Source of the DNA: Ideonella sp. A 288
GTDB lineage: Bacteria; Pseudomonadota; Gammaproteobacteria; Burkholderiales; Burkholderiaceae_C
Direction of reading: 5' to 3'
Assembly (NCBI RefSeq): GCF_002198735.1
Contig: NZ_MWLO01000149.1
Span: 9,849 to 73,848 of the forward strand
DNA: 64,000 bases
Part shown: positions 18,519 to 26,770 of the stretch, in pieces
How positions within the stretch are numbered: position 1 is the first letter of the stretch
Layout of the letters: each line of letters begins with the position of its first letter
The notes under the pieces: generated by a model
What the model was told of the DNA's origin: nothing
Seen by the model: only the letters and a program-made list of their open reading frames with translations
Database searches by the model: none
Position numbers and translations under genes: made by a program

Positions 18519-19738
18519 CGCGTCGGCGTCAATGGCAGGCTCACGCTGGCTGTGGTGCCTTGTCCGCACAGGCTGCTCAGCACCAGCCGGCCGCCATGGG
18601 CGCCCACGATGTCGCGCGCCACCGTCAGTCCCAGGCCGACGCCGCGCCCGACACCTCGGGTGGTGAAGAAGGGGTCGAAGACGCGCGGCAGCACCTCGGG
18701 CGCGATGCCCACGCCGTTGTCGATGACCTCCACCCGGAGGTCGGCGCCGTCGTGTCGGGTGTGCACCTCGACCCGGCCACCCTCGCGCCCTTCGACCGAC
18801 TGGACGGCGTTGTTGATCAGGTTGACGAACACCTGATTCAGGTGTCCCGGCAGGCACAGCAGGGGCGGCATGCCGTCGGCGTAGTGTTCGGTGAGGGCGA
18901 CGCCGGCCGGCTTCTGCGCGGCGATGATGGCCACCACGGTGGCCAACTGGGCGTTGAGGTCCACGTCTTCGGGGTCGGGCCGGTCGATGCTGGAGAAGCC
19001 CTTCACGTCACGCACGATGCGGGCGATGCGCTGGGCGCCGACGATGCAGTCGGCCATCAGATCGCCGAGGTCCTCGGCGACGAAGTCGAGGTCCAGGGTT
19101 TGCCAGCTGGCTGCGGCTGCCGTGCCCTCCGTCAGCGTCGCCCTGAGCTCGTGCAGCTTCGGCAGGTACCGGCGACCGGTTTCGAGGTTGCTGAGGATGA
19201 AGCCGATCGGGTTGTTGATCTCGTGGGCGATGCCCGCGGCCAGTTGGCCGACCGAGGCCAGGCGCTCTGCCAGGTAGATCTGGCGCTGCCGTTCGTCGAG
19301 CAGCGCCACCTGCTGCTTGACGCGTTCTTCGAGTGACTGCACCAGCTCGCGGTAGCGGGCTTCGGACTGCTGCAGTGCCTCGTGGCGCTCGCGCAGCGCG
19401 TCGTACTCGGTGCTCATCGCGCTGGCGTGCAGGTCGCCGGCGCGAATGACCTGGGCGCGCGCGTGCAGCAGCAACTTGAGCAGCGTGGCCGCGGCGGCTC
19501 CTTGCTGCAACTGGCCTGCCTGCACGCGCAGCACGCCCAGCGGCTCGATCTCGAGTTCCACCGGGATGGCCTGGCCGCCCGGCACGGCGTGGCCGGCGAC
19601 GATGCGGCCCGTGGGGTCTTCGATGCCCACCGGCGCGCCGACCAGTATCTCGAGCGCCGCGGCAACACGGTCCAGCGGCAGCCCGCGCACCACCTCGGGC
19701 AGGGTGAGTTCGCGGTCGAAGGCGATGGAACCGTTCAC
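18515..19738 (-). CDS. Cytoplasmic sensor histidine kinase
   Basis: 407 residues without membrane segments. The first ~110 residues form a small alpha/beta domain (ILVGAPVGIEDPTGRIVAG) that I cannot assign with certainty; it may be GAF- or roadblock-like. A coiled coil at about 110-160 precedes HisKA (AAGIAHEINNP) and HATPase (NLINNAVQSVE, DNGVGIAP, GVGLGLT). The H-box and ATP site are closely related to those of the two other kinases in the operon, which points to local duplication. It overlaps both neighbours by 4 nt (ATGA). It lies between the GTPase and the receiver-ATPase, so these are its most likely partners. Confidence 0.9.
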   Translation of the reverse strand: MNGSIAFDRELTLPEVVRGLPLDRVAAALEILVGAPVGIEDPTGRIVAGHAVPGGQAIPVELEIEPLGVLRVQAGQLQQGAAAATLLKLLLHARAQVIRAGDLHASAMSTEYDALRERHEALQQSEARYRELVQSLEERVKQQVALLDERQRQIYLAERLASVGQLAAGIAHEINNPIGFILSNLETGRRYLPKLHELRATLTEGTAAAASWQTLDLDFVAEDLGDLMADCIVGAQRIARIVRDVKGFSSIDRPDPEDVDLNAQLATVVAIIAAQKPAGVALTEHYADGMPPLLCLPGHLNQVFVNLINNAVQSVEGREGGRVEVHTRHDGADLRVEVIDNGVGIAPEVLPRVFDPFFTTRGVGRGVGLGLTVARDIVGAHGGRLVLSSLCGQGTTASVSLPLTPTR

Positions 19739-20397
19739 ATCGTCCCCTGGGTGTTGCCGACGAAGGCTCGCACGAAGGACTCGGTGCTCAGGCCGTGGCG
19801 CGCGCTGAGGCCAAGATCGACGTCGTGGCGCTGGTACACGGCCTGGAGCAGCCGCGCAAGACTCTCGGCCACGCCCTCGCCCCGGGTGGCGGTGGCAAAG
19901 GTCACCGGCCAGGTTGTGGCGGCGTAGCGCGCCAGGATCTCGGCCTCGGGCGCGACATCGGGCAGGTCGCGCTTGTTGAACTGCACGACCAGTGGCAGGT
20001 GCTCGAAATCCAGCCCGACGCGGGCTGCGTTGTCGGCCAGGTTCTGGAAAGCCTCGGCGTTGTTGCTGGCCTCGCGGCGCTGCGAGTCGGCGACGAAGAC
20101 CACGCCGTCGGCCCGCGACAGCACGGCCTTGCGCGTGCCGTCGTGCTGCACCTGGCCGGGCACGGTGAACAAGCGCAGCTTGACCAGCAGCCCCGAAGGC
20201 GCCCGGCTGCCCAGTGGCAGCAGGTCGAAGAAGAGCGTGCGGTCGCTCTGCGTCTCCAGCGTCATCAGCTCGCCCTTCAGCTGGGCGCTCACCAGATCGT
20301 GCAACTGCACCAGGTTGCTGGTCTTGCCGCTTTGCGCCGGCCCGTAATAGACCAGCTTGAAGGTCAGCCGGCCGGCGCCTTCGTCGAATTCAGGCAT
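19735..20397 (-). CDS. MglA-like small GTPase
   Basis: 220 residues of the MglA/Arf-like bacterial GTPase family. G1 is GPAQSGKT (19-26), the MglA-specific DRTLFFDLLP follows, G3 is the family variant TVPGQ instead of DxxG, and G4 is NKRDLP. In Myxococcus, MglA-GTP marks the leading pole and acts on type IV pili with the GAP MglB and the receiver protein RomR. No MglB/roadblock gene is adjacent here. A ~40-residue C-terminal extension (VDLGLSARHGLSTESFVRA) is not part of the G domain core. It overlaps the upstream receiver stop by 1 nt (TGATG) and the downstream kinase by 4 nt, so it is surely in this operon. Confidence 0.93.
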   Translation of the reverse strand: MPEFDEGAGRLTFKLVYYGPAQSGKTSNLVQLHDLVSAQLKGELMTLETQSDRTLFFDLLPLGSRAPSGLLVKLRLFTVPGQVQHDGTRKAVLSRADGVVFVADSQRREASNNAEAFQNLADNAARVGLDFEHLPLVVQFNKRDLPDVAPEAEILARYAATTWPVTFATATRGEGVAESLARLLQAVYQRHDVDLGLSARHGLSTESFVRAFVGNTQGTM

Positions 20398-20975
20398 CAG
20401 GGCCTCGGGTCGAGTTGGCTCGCCAGGTCCTCGTCCAGCAGCAAGGAGCCATCATCGGCCCAGCGCACCGCCGTGATGCCGGGCTCGGCTTCTTCGAGCC
20501 GGCGGCGTTCGTAGTCCTGCGGTGTGAGCTGCCGCTTCTGAAGCCGCAGCAGGTCGGCCATGCGCTGGTTCTCGAGCAGCAGCGCGCGGTAGGCCAGGGC
20601 CTGGGCGATGGCCGAGACCAGTTCGTAGTCGCTCCAGGGTTTGCACAGGAAGCGCACGATTTGCGCCTCGTTGATGGCCGCCATCACACCGTTGAGGTCG
20701 GCGTAGCCCGACAGGATCATGCGCGCTGCCCCGGGCTGGATCTCGCGTGCCCGCTTGAGCAGTTGCACGCCGTCCATGCCCGGCATCCTGAAGTCCGACA
20801 GGATCAGGTCGTAGGCGTGGCCGTTGATGAGCTCCAGCGCCTTCTCCGGCGAGTCGGCCAGATCGAGTTGCAACGAGTAGGTGACGCCGTCGTGCCGACA
20901 CGGCACCAGGGTCAGCACGCGCTTGAGCGCCTTCAGGACCCCGGGTTCGTCGTCGACCAATAGGACACGGCTCAT
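20397..20975 (-). CDS. Single-domain response regulator with C-terminal tail
   Basis: 192 residues. A receiver occupies about 1-130: acidic pair in LLVDDEPG, phosphate acceptor in LSDFRMPG, Ser/Thr in LSGYAD, Lys in LCKPW. The remaining ~60 residues are helical and charged (RLQKRQLTPQDYERRRLEEAEPG) with no output domain. It could shuttle phosphate or signal by protein contact, like RomR-type regulators. I chose ATG 20975, 5 nt after GGAG; a GTG two codons earlier is possible. The receiver belongs to the same subfamily (GYAD...KPW) as the other three in the operon. Confidence 0.92.
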   Translation of the reverse strand: MSRVLLVDDEPGVLKALKRVLTLVPCRHDGVTYSLQLDLADSPEKALELINGHAYDLILSDFRMPGMDGVQLLKRAREIQPGAARMILSGYADLNGVMAAINEAQIVRFLCKPWSDYELVSAIAQALAYRALLLENQRMADLLRLQKRQLTPQDYERRRLEEAEPGITAVRWADDGSLLLDEDLASQLDPRP

Positions 20976-20987
20976 GTTCACTCCACT

Positions 20988-22301
20988 TCAGAATCGTTTA
21001 TCGGCACGAATGTGAAGTCGCATGAGGGCGCCTTCGCGCAGAGCGAACTGCTGGATCTGCCCGACCAGCCGACTGTCGAGCACATAGTCGGCCGCCAGCA
21101 GCAGCGTGCCGTCGTGGCCGACGAGGTCGCGTGACAGCACCATGCCGGCTTCGAGCTCGGGGGCGGTCACCACCCGCTCGCGCACGGACTCGGCCGTGGC
21201 ACCGACCAGCAGCTCGAGGAAAGCATCCAGCACCCGTGGGTCATAGCGCCGGTTGCGGCCCGGGACCAGCGACTGCCGGGCCTCGTCGGCGCTCGAGCGC
21301 TTTTCCGCCAGCGTGCCGATCTGCAGTGCGTCGTAGTCGTTGACGACGGCCAGCACACGAGCGCCGAACGGGATCTCCTCGCCGATCAGCCCGTCGGGGT
21401 AGCCTGTGCCGTCGAAGCGCTCATGGTGCGATCGCACGAACCGGGCGGCGTTCTGCAGCTCGGACAGCGGCATCAGCGCCGCCTCGCCGGCGACCGCATG
21501 CTTGCGGTAGCGCACCTGTTCGTCGGCCGACATGCGCGACACCGGCCGCGCCAGCAGCACGTCGGGCAGGCCGATCTTGCCGATGTCGTGCAGCAGTCCG
21601 GCCAGGAAGATGTCCTGCTGGGTCTTGGTGTCCAGGCCCAGCCTGGCGGCCAGCTGGCGCGCCAGATCGGCCACCCGACGCGAGTGCCCGCCCACGGCGC
21701 CCTCGCGCATCTCGATGAGGTTGCCGAACATCTTGATCGAGACCATGAAGTTGCGCTTGAGCTCTTCGTTGGCCAGGTTCAGGAAGGCATTGATCTGCCC
21801 CAGTTCGGCGGTGCGCTGCGCGACCTTGTCCTCCAGGCTGGCATTGAGCTCGAGCAACTCCTGGTTCTGGCGCCGGATCTGCGCCGTGAGCTGCCGGTTC
21901 TCGCGCTCCAGGCCCGCCTGCTCGAGTGCTTTCTTGACGATCAGCAGGATGTCGGCGTCGACCCAGGGCTTGGCGACGTAGCGGTAGATCTCGCCGCGGT
22001 TGATGGCGGCCACCGTGGAGCCGATGTCGGCATATCCGGTGAGCAGCAAGCGCATCACGTCGGGCCAGCGCGCGCGCGCCAGCTCGAGGAACTTGGCGCC
22101 GTCCATCTCCGGCATTCGCATGTCGGAGATGATGAGGTCCACCGCCTCATGCTCGAGCACTTCCAGGCCGGCAGCGCCGCTGTCGGCCGTCAGGATGCGG
22201 TAGCCGTGGGGCCGGAAGAGCCGCCGCAGGGCCGACAGGATGCTGGGCTCGTCATCGACGAGCAACAAGGTTGGCACGGGCACCGTTGCGATTGCGACCA
22301 T
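20988..22301 (-). CDS. Receiver-HD-GYP response regulator
   Basis: 437 residues. The receiver (about 8-125) has DDEPS, phosphate acceptor in ISDMRMPE and VAKPW. A coiled coil (about 130-185) leads to an HD-GYP domain with HDIGKIGLP and HHERFDGTGYPDG, so the metal-binding and GYP motifs are intact. Such proteins hydrolyse c-di-GMP, as in RpfG. The last ~80 residues form an extra domain (PELEAGMVLSRDLVGHDG) often found after HD-GYP. This is the promoter-proximal gene of the operon; its stop is 12 nt before the next start. A TTGA-N6-TCAA palindrome lies about 60 bp upstream of the ATG. Confidence 0.94.
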   Translation of the reverse strand: MVAIATVPVPTLLLVDDEPSILSALRRLFRPHGYRILTADSGAAGLEVLEHEAVDLIISDMRMPEMDGAKFLELARARWPDVMRLLLTGYADIGSTVAAINRGEIYRYVAKPWVDADILLIVKKALEQAGLERENRQLTAQIRRQNQELLELNASLEDKVAQRTAELGQINAFLNLANEELKRNFMVSIKMFGNLIEMREGAVGGHSRRVADLARQLAARLGLDTKTQQDIFLAGLLHDIGKIGLPDVLLARPVSRMSADEQVRYRKHAVAGEAALMPLSELQNAARFVRSHHERFDGTGYPDGLIGEEIPFGARVLAVVNDYDALQIGTLAEKRSSADEARQSLVPGRNRRYDPRVLDAFLELLVGATAESVRERVVTAPELEAGMVLSRDLVGHDGTLLLAADYVLDSRLVGQIQQFALREGALMRLHIRADKRF

Positions 22302-22354
22302 TCCTGGTCCCTTGGGACGGGCTGCCCATTGTCAGGGGCCGCCACCGCCGGGCC

Positions 22355-22368
22355 TTGATGCTTCTCAA
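22355..22368. promoter_or_regulatory. FNR-like palindrome upstream of signalling operon
   Basis: TTGATGCTTCTCAA is symmetric as TTGA-N6-TCAA and differs from TTGAT-N4-ATCAA at one position. Its centre is about 60 bp upstream of the HD-GYP start, compatible with an activator site near -41 of a short leader. The operon contains a hemerythrin kinase, so oxygen control would make sense. Assignment is inference. Confidence 0.4.
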
Positions 22369-22633
22369 GCAGGACGACGTGAATGCCCGGTGTTCTTGCC
22401 CCGCCCGGGCCTGCGCAGGCCTCGGGTTTCGCGCGCCATGGCCGATGGGGCCGTGGTGGATCGAACAACGAGGTCAGCGCGGCGCCGAACGCGCCATCGT
22501 CTGGTGGCCACCGTGCGCTGTCCTCCGGCGCGATGTCGACGACCCGAAGGACCAGGAGCCTGCATCTCGCCATCGTCAGCGGACGGCGGGCCAGCGCGGC
22601 GTTCGACCGGCGGCCACGCGGGCGCCAGCCCGA

Positions 22634-22786
22634 TCACCCATCCGGCGCCGACGCCTTTCGCAAGCTGCCCACGCGCACGCCCAGCAGCCGGATGCGCTTG
22701 GTCAGGTCCACCCGCTTCAGGCACAGGCCGGCGGCCAGGCGGATGGTGCCGGCCTCGGCGGTGGGGTGGTCGATCGTCATGTCGCG
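22634..22786 (-). repeat. Displaced duplicate of the dinB 3' end (copy A)
   Basis: These 153 bp match 24037-24189, the last 153 bp of dinB including its stop, with four mismatches (about 97% identity). The encoded ~50 residues (RDMTIDHPTAEAGTIRL...ASAPDG) are identical. The two copies are in direct orientation and flank the orphan gene at 22948-23940. This looks like the old dinB tail left behind when a segment carrying its own tail inserted. Confidence 0.93.
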
Positions 22787-22947
22787 CGACCGCCAGAGCG
22801 CGGCCCGTCGGCCGATGCGGCAGGCGGCGCGGCCCAGCCGGGCGGACGCGCCGGTCCTGCCATTGAGCAAGAGCATCATCGGAGCGACCGTTGAGGGATA
22901 GCCTCGTCTCAAGAGTAGCTTTGTCACGCCAACTCGCTGGAGGCTTC

Positions 22948-23940
22948 ATGGCTTACCCACATGTGTCCAAGACGATCGCCGAACTTGCCGAACCTTGGTT
23001 CCTGGACCAGCCACGCGGCAAGACCTACGGTGCCATCCTCCAGTCGAAGTTCGACGCCGCCGACAACAGGGCCGCCATCGAGTCGGCGCTGACCCTCGGG
23101 GGTTACCTGCTGCACATCGAATCGCAAAAGCACAAACGGCGTGCGGTCCGCGCCGTGATGCTGGCGAACTTCCTGATGAAAGGCTTCCCGGTGCAACAGC
23201 ACGCCCAACTCCGGGAGCGATCCGAATCCTTTTCGCTGGAGGAGTTGAAAGCCGAGTTCGTCTTCCTCTTCCCGGCCCTGCTCGACAACGGCAACCGCAG
23301 TTCGTGGCACCCCGCCTTCTTCACCGACCCGGCCAACCTGGTCGCGCTGCACCGGCAGGACGATTGGCGTGAACGCAGCGTCCCCCGCTACCGGTTCATC
23401 GTGCACACGGTCCGGGAACCCTTGAGTCGGGTGAGCCTTTTCCATGACCCGGTGACCGAGCTGGCGAACTGCGACGCGCTCAGCATGAGCCTGATCGGCA
23501 ATGAACACCCTTACACGCACTCGATGCAGGGGTTCATCTTCCGCGTGCCGATGAACAACATCCTCGTCACCTCGTCCCGGGACATGGCCTTTCCCAACTA
23601 CCAGCCGTCGGTTCATCGCCTTGGCGCGCAGGGGCAAGCCGCGCTGGCCGACGAGATCATCCGCATCGCAGCGGAACAGGGCGGCCTGCGCACACCGTCA
23701 GACGTGATCCACGGGTCCGCGGCGCACCACTACAACGAGATCGTGGTCTGCGGCCGGCCCAACGTGAAACTGCCCCACGGCACGACGGAGCTTCTGACGC
23801 TGCTCGGCGTGTTCGTGTGCACCACGATGGCAGGCGCCTTGCACGTGCGGGGCGACCTGGGGCAACGGTTTCTCGAGCTCGCGTCGCAGTCGGCCTTCAA
23901 CAACAACGTGCCCTTGGTCTACCTGCCCAAGGACTTCTGA
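22948..23940 (+). CDS. Unknown protein inserted at the dinB 3' end
   Basis: 330 residues that I do not recognise. There is no signal peptide or clear membrane segment; the composition is that of a soluble mixed alpha/beta protein. Conspicuous stretches are WFLDQPRGKTYGAIL near the N terminus, VHTVREPLSRVSLFHDPVTEL in the middle, HGSAAHHYNEIVVCGRPNVKLPHG and a hydrophobic TLLGVFVCTTMAGALHV near the end. GGAGG stands 6 nt before the ATG, so it is probably well translated. It is alone, on the opposite strand to both neighbours, and bracketed by the duplicated dinB tail; this suggests a recently acquired cargo gene. Function unknown; defence, toxin or enzyme roles are all open. Confidence 0.85.
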   Translation: MAYPHVSKTIAELAEPWFLDQPRGKTYGAILQSKFDAADNRAAIESALTLGGYLLHIESQKHKRRAVRAVMLANFLMKGFPVQQHAQLRERSESFSLEELKAEFVFLFPALLDNGNRSSWHPAFFTDPANLVALHRQDDWRERSVPRYRFIVHTVREPLSRVSLFHDPVTELANCDALSMSLIGNEHPYTHSMQGFIFRVPMNNILVTSSRDMAFPNYQPSVHRLGAQGQAALADEIIRIAAEQGGLRTPSDVIHGSAAHHYNEIVVCGRPNVKLPHGTTELLTLLGVFVCTTMAGALHVRGDLGQRFLELASQSAFNNNVPLVYLPKDF

Positions 23941-24036
23941 CGACCGGTCAGCGTCGGCGGTGCTGCCCTGCAGGGGGGGCGTCAGGCGCCGTGGTTCGGC
24001 ATGCCGACCGCCAGGGCCGCGGCGTGGGCAGCCCTG

Positions 24037-24189
24037 TCACCCATCCGGCGCCGACGCCTTGCGCAAGCTGCCCACGCGCACCCCCAGCAGCCGGATGCGC
24101 TTGGTCAGGTCCACCCGTTTCAGGCACAGGCCGGCGGCCAGGCGGATGGTGCCGGCCTCGGCGGTGGGGTGGTCGATGGTCATGTCGCG
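24037..24189 (-). repeat. dinB 3' end, copy B (part of intact dinB)
   Basis: The functional copy of the 153-bp direct repeat described at 22634. It supplies the last 50 codons and stop of dinB. Similarity fades a few bases beyond the stop (CAGCCC...TCACCCA in both) and ends at the GTCGCG inside the gene. Confidence 0.93.
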
Positions 24190-25299
24190 GGTGACGGCCT
24201 TGAAGTCGTCGAAGCGCAGCTTGATGCCGATGGTGCGGCCGACGTAGCCCTTGCGCTGCAGGTCGCCGGCCAGTTGCTCGACCAGTTCGGTGAAGACGGC
24301 CGACAGCTCGGCCCGATCGCGCTTGGCGTGCAGGTCGCGCTCGAAGGTGGTCTCGCGGCTCATCGACACCGGCTCGCTGTGCGTCACCACCGGCCGGTCG
24401 TCGACGCCGTGCGCGGCGTCGTGCAGCCAGGCGCCGTAGCTCTTGCCGAACTGCGCCACCAGTTCGGCGCGCGGCTGGGCCGCCAGCTGTCCGATGGTCT
24501 CGATGCCCAGCGCCGCCAGGCGCGCGCCGGCCTTGGGGCCGATGCCGTTGATGCGGCGCACCGGCATCGGCCAGATGCGCTCGGGCAGGTCGGCGTGGGT
24601 GATCAGCGTCAGGCCGTCGGGCTTGTCCAGCTCGGACGCGATCTTCGACAGCAGCTTGTTCGGCGTGATGCCCACCGAGCAGCTCAGGCCCGTGGCGCGG
24701 CGCACGTTGTTCTTGATGTCCAGCGCCACCGCGCGCACGCCGCCGTGCGGATCGTGCGCCACGCTGTCCTGCGCGCCGGGGTGGTCGGTGAGGTCGATGT
24801 AGATCTCGTCGATGCCGCGGTCTTCGATGATGGGCGCCACCTCGGCCACCGCGGCCTTGAAGCGGCGCGAGTAGGCCCGGTACTGCTCGAAGTCCACCGG
24901 CAGCAGCACCGCCTGCGGGGCGCGCAGCGCGGCCTTCATCAGGCCCATGCCCGAATTGACGCCCAGGTCGCGCGCCGGGTAGGTGGCGGTGGTGATGACG
25001 CCGCGGCCGGTGTAGTCGGCCAGCCGCGCAAACTGCCGCCGGCCATCGGGCTGCAGCACCGGTTGGTGGCGCCGCCCGCCACCGATGACCACCGGCTGGC
25101 CGGCCAGCTCGGGGTAGCGCAACAGCTCCACCGACGCATAGAAGGCGTCCATGTCGAGGTGCGCGATCCAGCGGCGGCGGCCGGCGCTCACGGTGGCCTG
25201 CGGCGGGTGGCGCCTCGGGCGGGCCGCAGGGGCCCGTGGCGCTGGGCGGGCCGCCGCGGCCCCGCGTGCCGGGCCGATCGGCGAGGGCGGGGCGGGCAT
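24037..25299 (-). CDS. dinB: DNA polymerase IV
   Basis: 420 residues of a Y-family translesion polymerase. The N-terminal catalytic core reads HLDMDAFYASVE, with the steric-gate and metal Asp region, then YSRRFKAAV and DEIYIDLT with the second acidic cluster. The helix-hairpin-helix motif NGIGPKAGARLAALGIETIGQLA and the little-finger domain follow. An Ala/Pro/Arg-rich tail of about 45 residues precedes the core, so the true start may be later than the ATG chosen at 25299. I see no CTG-N10-CAG LexA box upstream. The 3' end is duplicated at 22634. Confidence 0.95.
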   Translation of the reverse strand: MPAPPSPIGPARGAAAARPAPRAPAARPRRHPPQATVSAGRRRWIAHLDMDAFYASVELLRYPELAGQPVVIGGGRRHQPVLQPDGRRQFARLADYTGRGVITTATYPARDLGVNSGMGLMKAALRAPQAVLLPVDFEQYRAYSRRFKAAVAEVAPIIEDRGIDEIYIDLTDHPGAQDSVAHDPHGGVRAVALDIKNNVRRATGLSCSVGITPNKLLSKIASELDKPDGLTLITHADLPERIWPMPVRRINGIGPKAGARLAALGIETIGQLAAQPRAELVAQFGKSYGAWLHDAAHGVDDRPVVTHSEPVSMSRETTFERDLHAKRDRAELSAVFTELVEQLAGDLQRKGYVGRTIGIKLRFDDFKAVTRDMTIDHPTAEAGTIRLAAGLCLKRVDLTKRIRLLGVRVGSLRKASAPDG

Positions 25300-25410
25300 G
25301 GCGGCGGGGTCATCCGGCCATTGTGCGGCGCGGCCGGTGGGCCTGGGCCGGCGCCGCCGGTTGCATCTGCTTGCGGCTGTCACCCGTGGATGGGTGGGGT
25401 GGCCGTGTAA

Positions 25411-25432
25411 ATGTGCAAACAGCACATATACT
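25411..25432 (+). promoter_or_regulatory. Inverted repeat overlapping a -10-like box
   Basis: ATGTGC-AAACA-GCACAT (25411-25427) is a perfect 6-bp inverted repeat. It runs into TATACT (25427-25432), a good sigma70 -10, about 41 bp before the lipoprotein ATG. This geometry fits an operator for a repressor of the DUF5666 operon. No convincing -35 was found. Confidence 0.4.
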
Positions 25433-25473
25433 GGAATCTCTCGGCCCCTGTGGCCACCCCGAAGGAGCACCCG

Positions 25474-26757
25474 ATGAACCGATCCCCGAACGAGCCGCGT
25501 GAAACGTCCGACCGCCCCGGCAGCCGCCGTGACACGGTGTGGATCCGATGGGGCACGGCACTGGGCGCGGCGGTGCTGGCCCTGGTCGCCGCCTGCGGCG
25601 GGGGCGGCGGCGACGCCACGTCCGGCACGCCGGCCACCAGCACCGATGCCGCCACCGGCGTGGCCACGGCCAGCGGTGCCACCGTCTACACGCAGGGCGC
25701 GATCGGTGGCTTCGGCTCGGTCTTCGTCAACGGCGTGCGCTTCGACGACAGCGCCTCGCAGGTCTTCGACGACCGCCAGCAGCGGCAGGACGCCAGCGTG
25801 CTGCGCCTGGGCATGCAGGTCGAGGTGGAGAGCTCCGCGGTCGATTCGGCCACCGGCATGGCCCGCGCGCTGGTCATCCGCCACGGCAGTTCGCTGCTGG
25901 GCCCGGTGGCCGCGGTGAACACCAGCGCCGGCACCTTCGCCACGCTGGGCCAGACCGTCAAGGTGACCGGCACCACGGTGTTCGACGACGGCCTCAGCGG
26001 CGGGCTGGCCGCACTGGCCGTCGGCCAGGTGGTCGAGGTGCATGGCCTGGCAGACGCCGCCACCGGCGTGATCACCGCCACCCGCGTCGAAGGCAAGGGC
26101 GCGGCGACGGCCTACAAGCTGCGCGGCACGGTGGCCTCGCTGGACACCACGGCCAAGACCTTCGCCATCGGCGGCGCGGTGATCGCCTACGGCACGCTGC
26201 CGGCGTCGTCGGTGCCGTCCACGCTGGTCAACGGATCGGTGTTGCGCGTGCAACTGCAGACGGCGCAGAGCAACGGCCAATGGGTGGCCACGTCGCTCGG
26301 CGTGGGCGGCCCGCGGCCGGTGGACAAGGCCCGGGGCCATGTGCGCGGCCTCATCACCGCGTTCACCTCGACCCACGCGTTCAGCCTCAACGGCATCGCG
26401 GTGGATGCCAGCGGCGCCACGTTCGAGGATGGCACGGCGGGTGTCGTGCTGGGCGCCTTCGTCGAGGTCAAGGGCACGATCGTCGGCAACGTGCTGGTGG
26501 CCACCGAGGTCGAGGTCGAAAGTCGCCGCCAGTCCGAGGACAGCCGACGCATCGAGCTGCACGGCATGATCACCGCGGTCGATGCGGTGGCCAACACCTT
26601 CACCGTGCGCAACACCCGGGTCAGCTGGGCCGGCACGGTGAACTGGAAGCGCGGCAGCGCGGCCGACCTGGTGGTGGGCCGCCGCATCGAGGTGAAGGGC
26701 CGCCTGGCGGCCGACGGCACCACGGTGGCGGCGACGACAATCGAGCTCGGCTCCTGA
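25474..26757 (+). CDS. DUF5666 repeat lipoprotein
   Basis: 427 residues. A lipoprotein signal peptide ends in LVAAC followed by Gly-rich residues, so the protein should be lipid-anchored. The mature part is a run of DUF5666-type beta-rich repeats (GFGSVFVNGVRFDDSAS, VGQVVEVHG, GAFVEVKGTIVG, VGRRIEVKGRLAADG) resembling small OB-like barrels. The start at 25474 follows GAAGGAG; a longer in-frame start would spoil the signal peptide. It is 13 nt ahead of the DUF6502 gene and is a clear paralogue of the gene at 27640. Molecular role unknown; periplasmic or outer-membrane location is expected. Confidence 0.88.
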   Translation: MNRSPNEPRETSDRPGSRRDTVWIRWGTALGAAVLALVAACGGGGGDATSGTPATSTDAATGVATASGATVYTQGAIGGFGSVFVNGVRFDDSASQVFDDRQQRQDASVLRLGMQVEVESSAVDSATGMARALVIRHGSSLLGPVAAVNTSAGTFATLGQTVKVTGTTVFDDGLSGGLAALAVGQVVEVHGLADAATGVITATRVEGKGAATAYKLRGTVASLDTTAKTFAIGGAVIAYGTLPASSVPSTLVNGSVLRVQLQTAQSNGQWVATSLGVGGPRPVDKARGHVRGLITAFTSTHAFSLNGIAVDASGATFEDGTAGVVLGAFVEVKGTIVGNVLVATEVEVESRRQSEDSRRIELHGMITAVDAVANTFTVRNTRVSWAGTVNWKRGSAADLVVGRRIEVKGRLAADGTTVAATTIELGS

Positions 26758-26770
26758 ACCCCAACGCTGC

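Larger units (their letters stand above)
22302..22947. other. Long intergenic region with duplicated dinB tail
   Basis: 646 bp between the signalling operon (leftward) and the orphan gene (rightward). It contains the operator-like site at 22355-22368, the displaced dinB 3' end at 22634-22786 and, at the right end, a strong GGAGG just before 22948. No intact gene is visible; the open frame over the dinB copy has no start domain of a polymerase. Confidence 0.6.

Noticed and set aside
25300-25473. LexA box upstream of dinB
   Set aside because: The nearby CAG...CTG arrangement is the reverse of CTG-N10-CAG; no SOS box could be supported.
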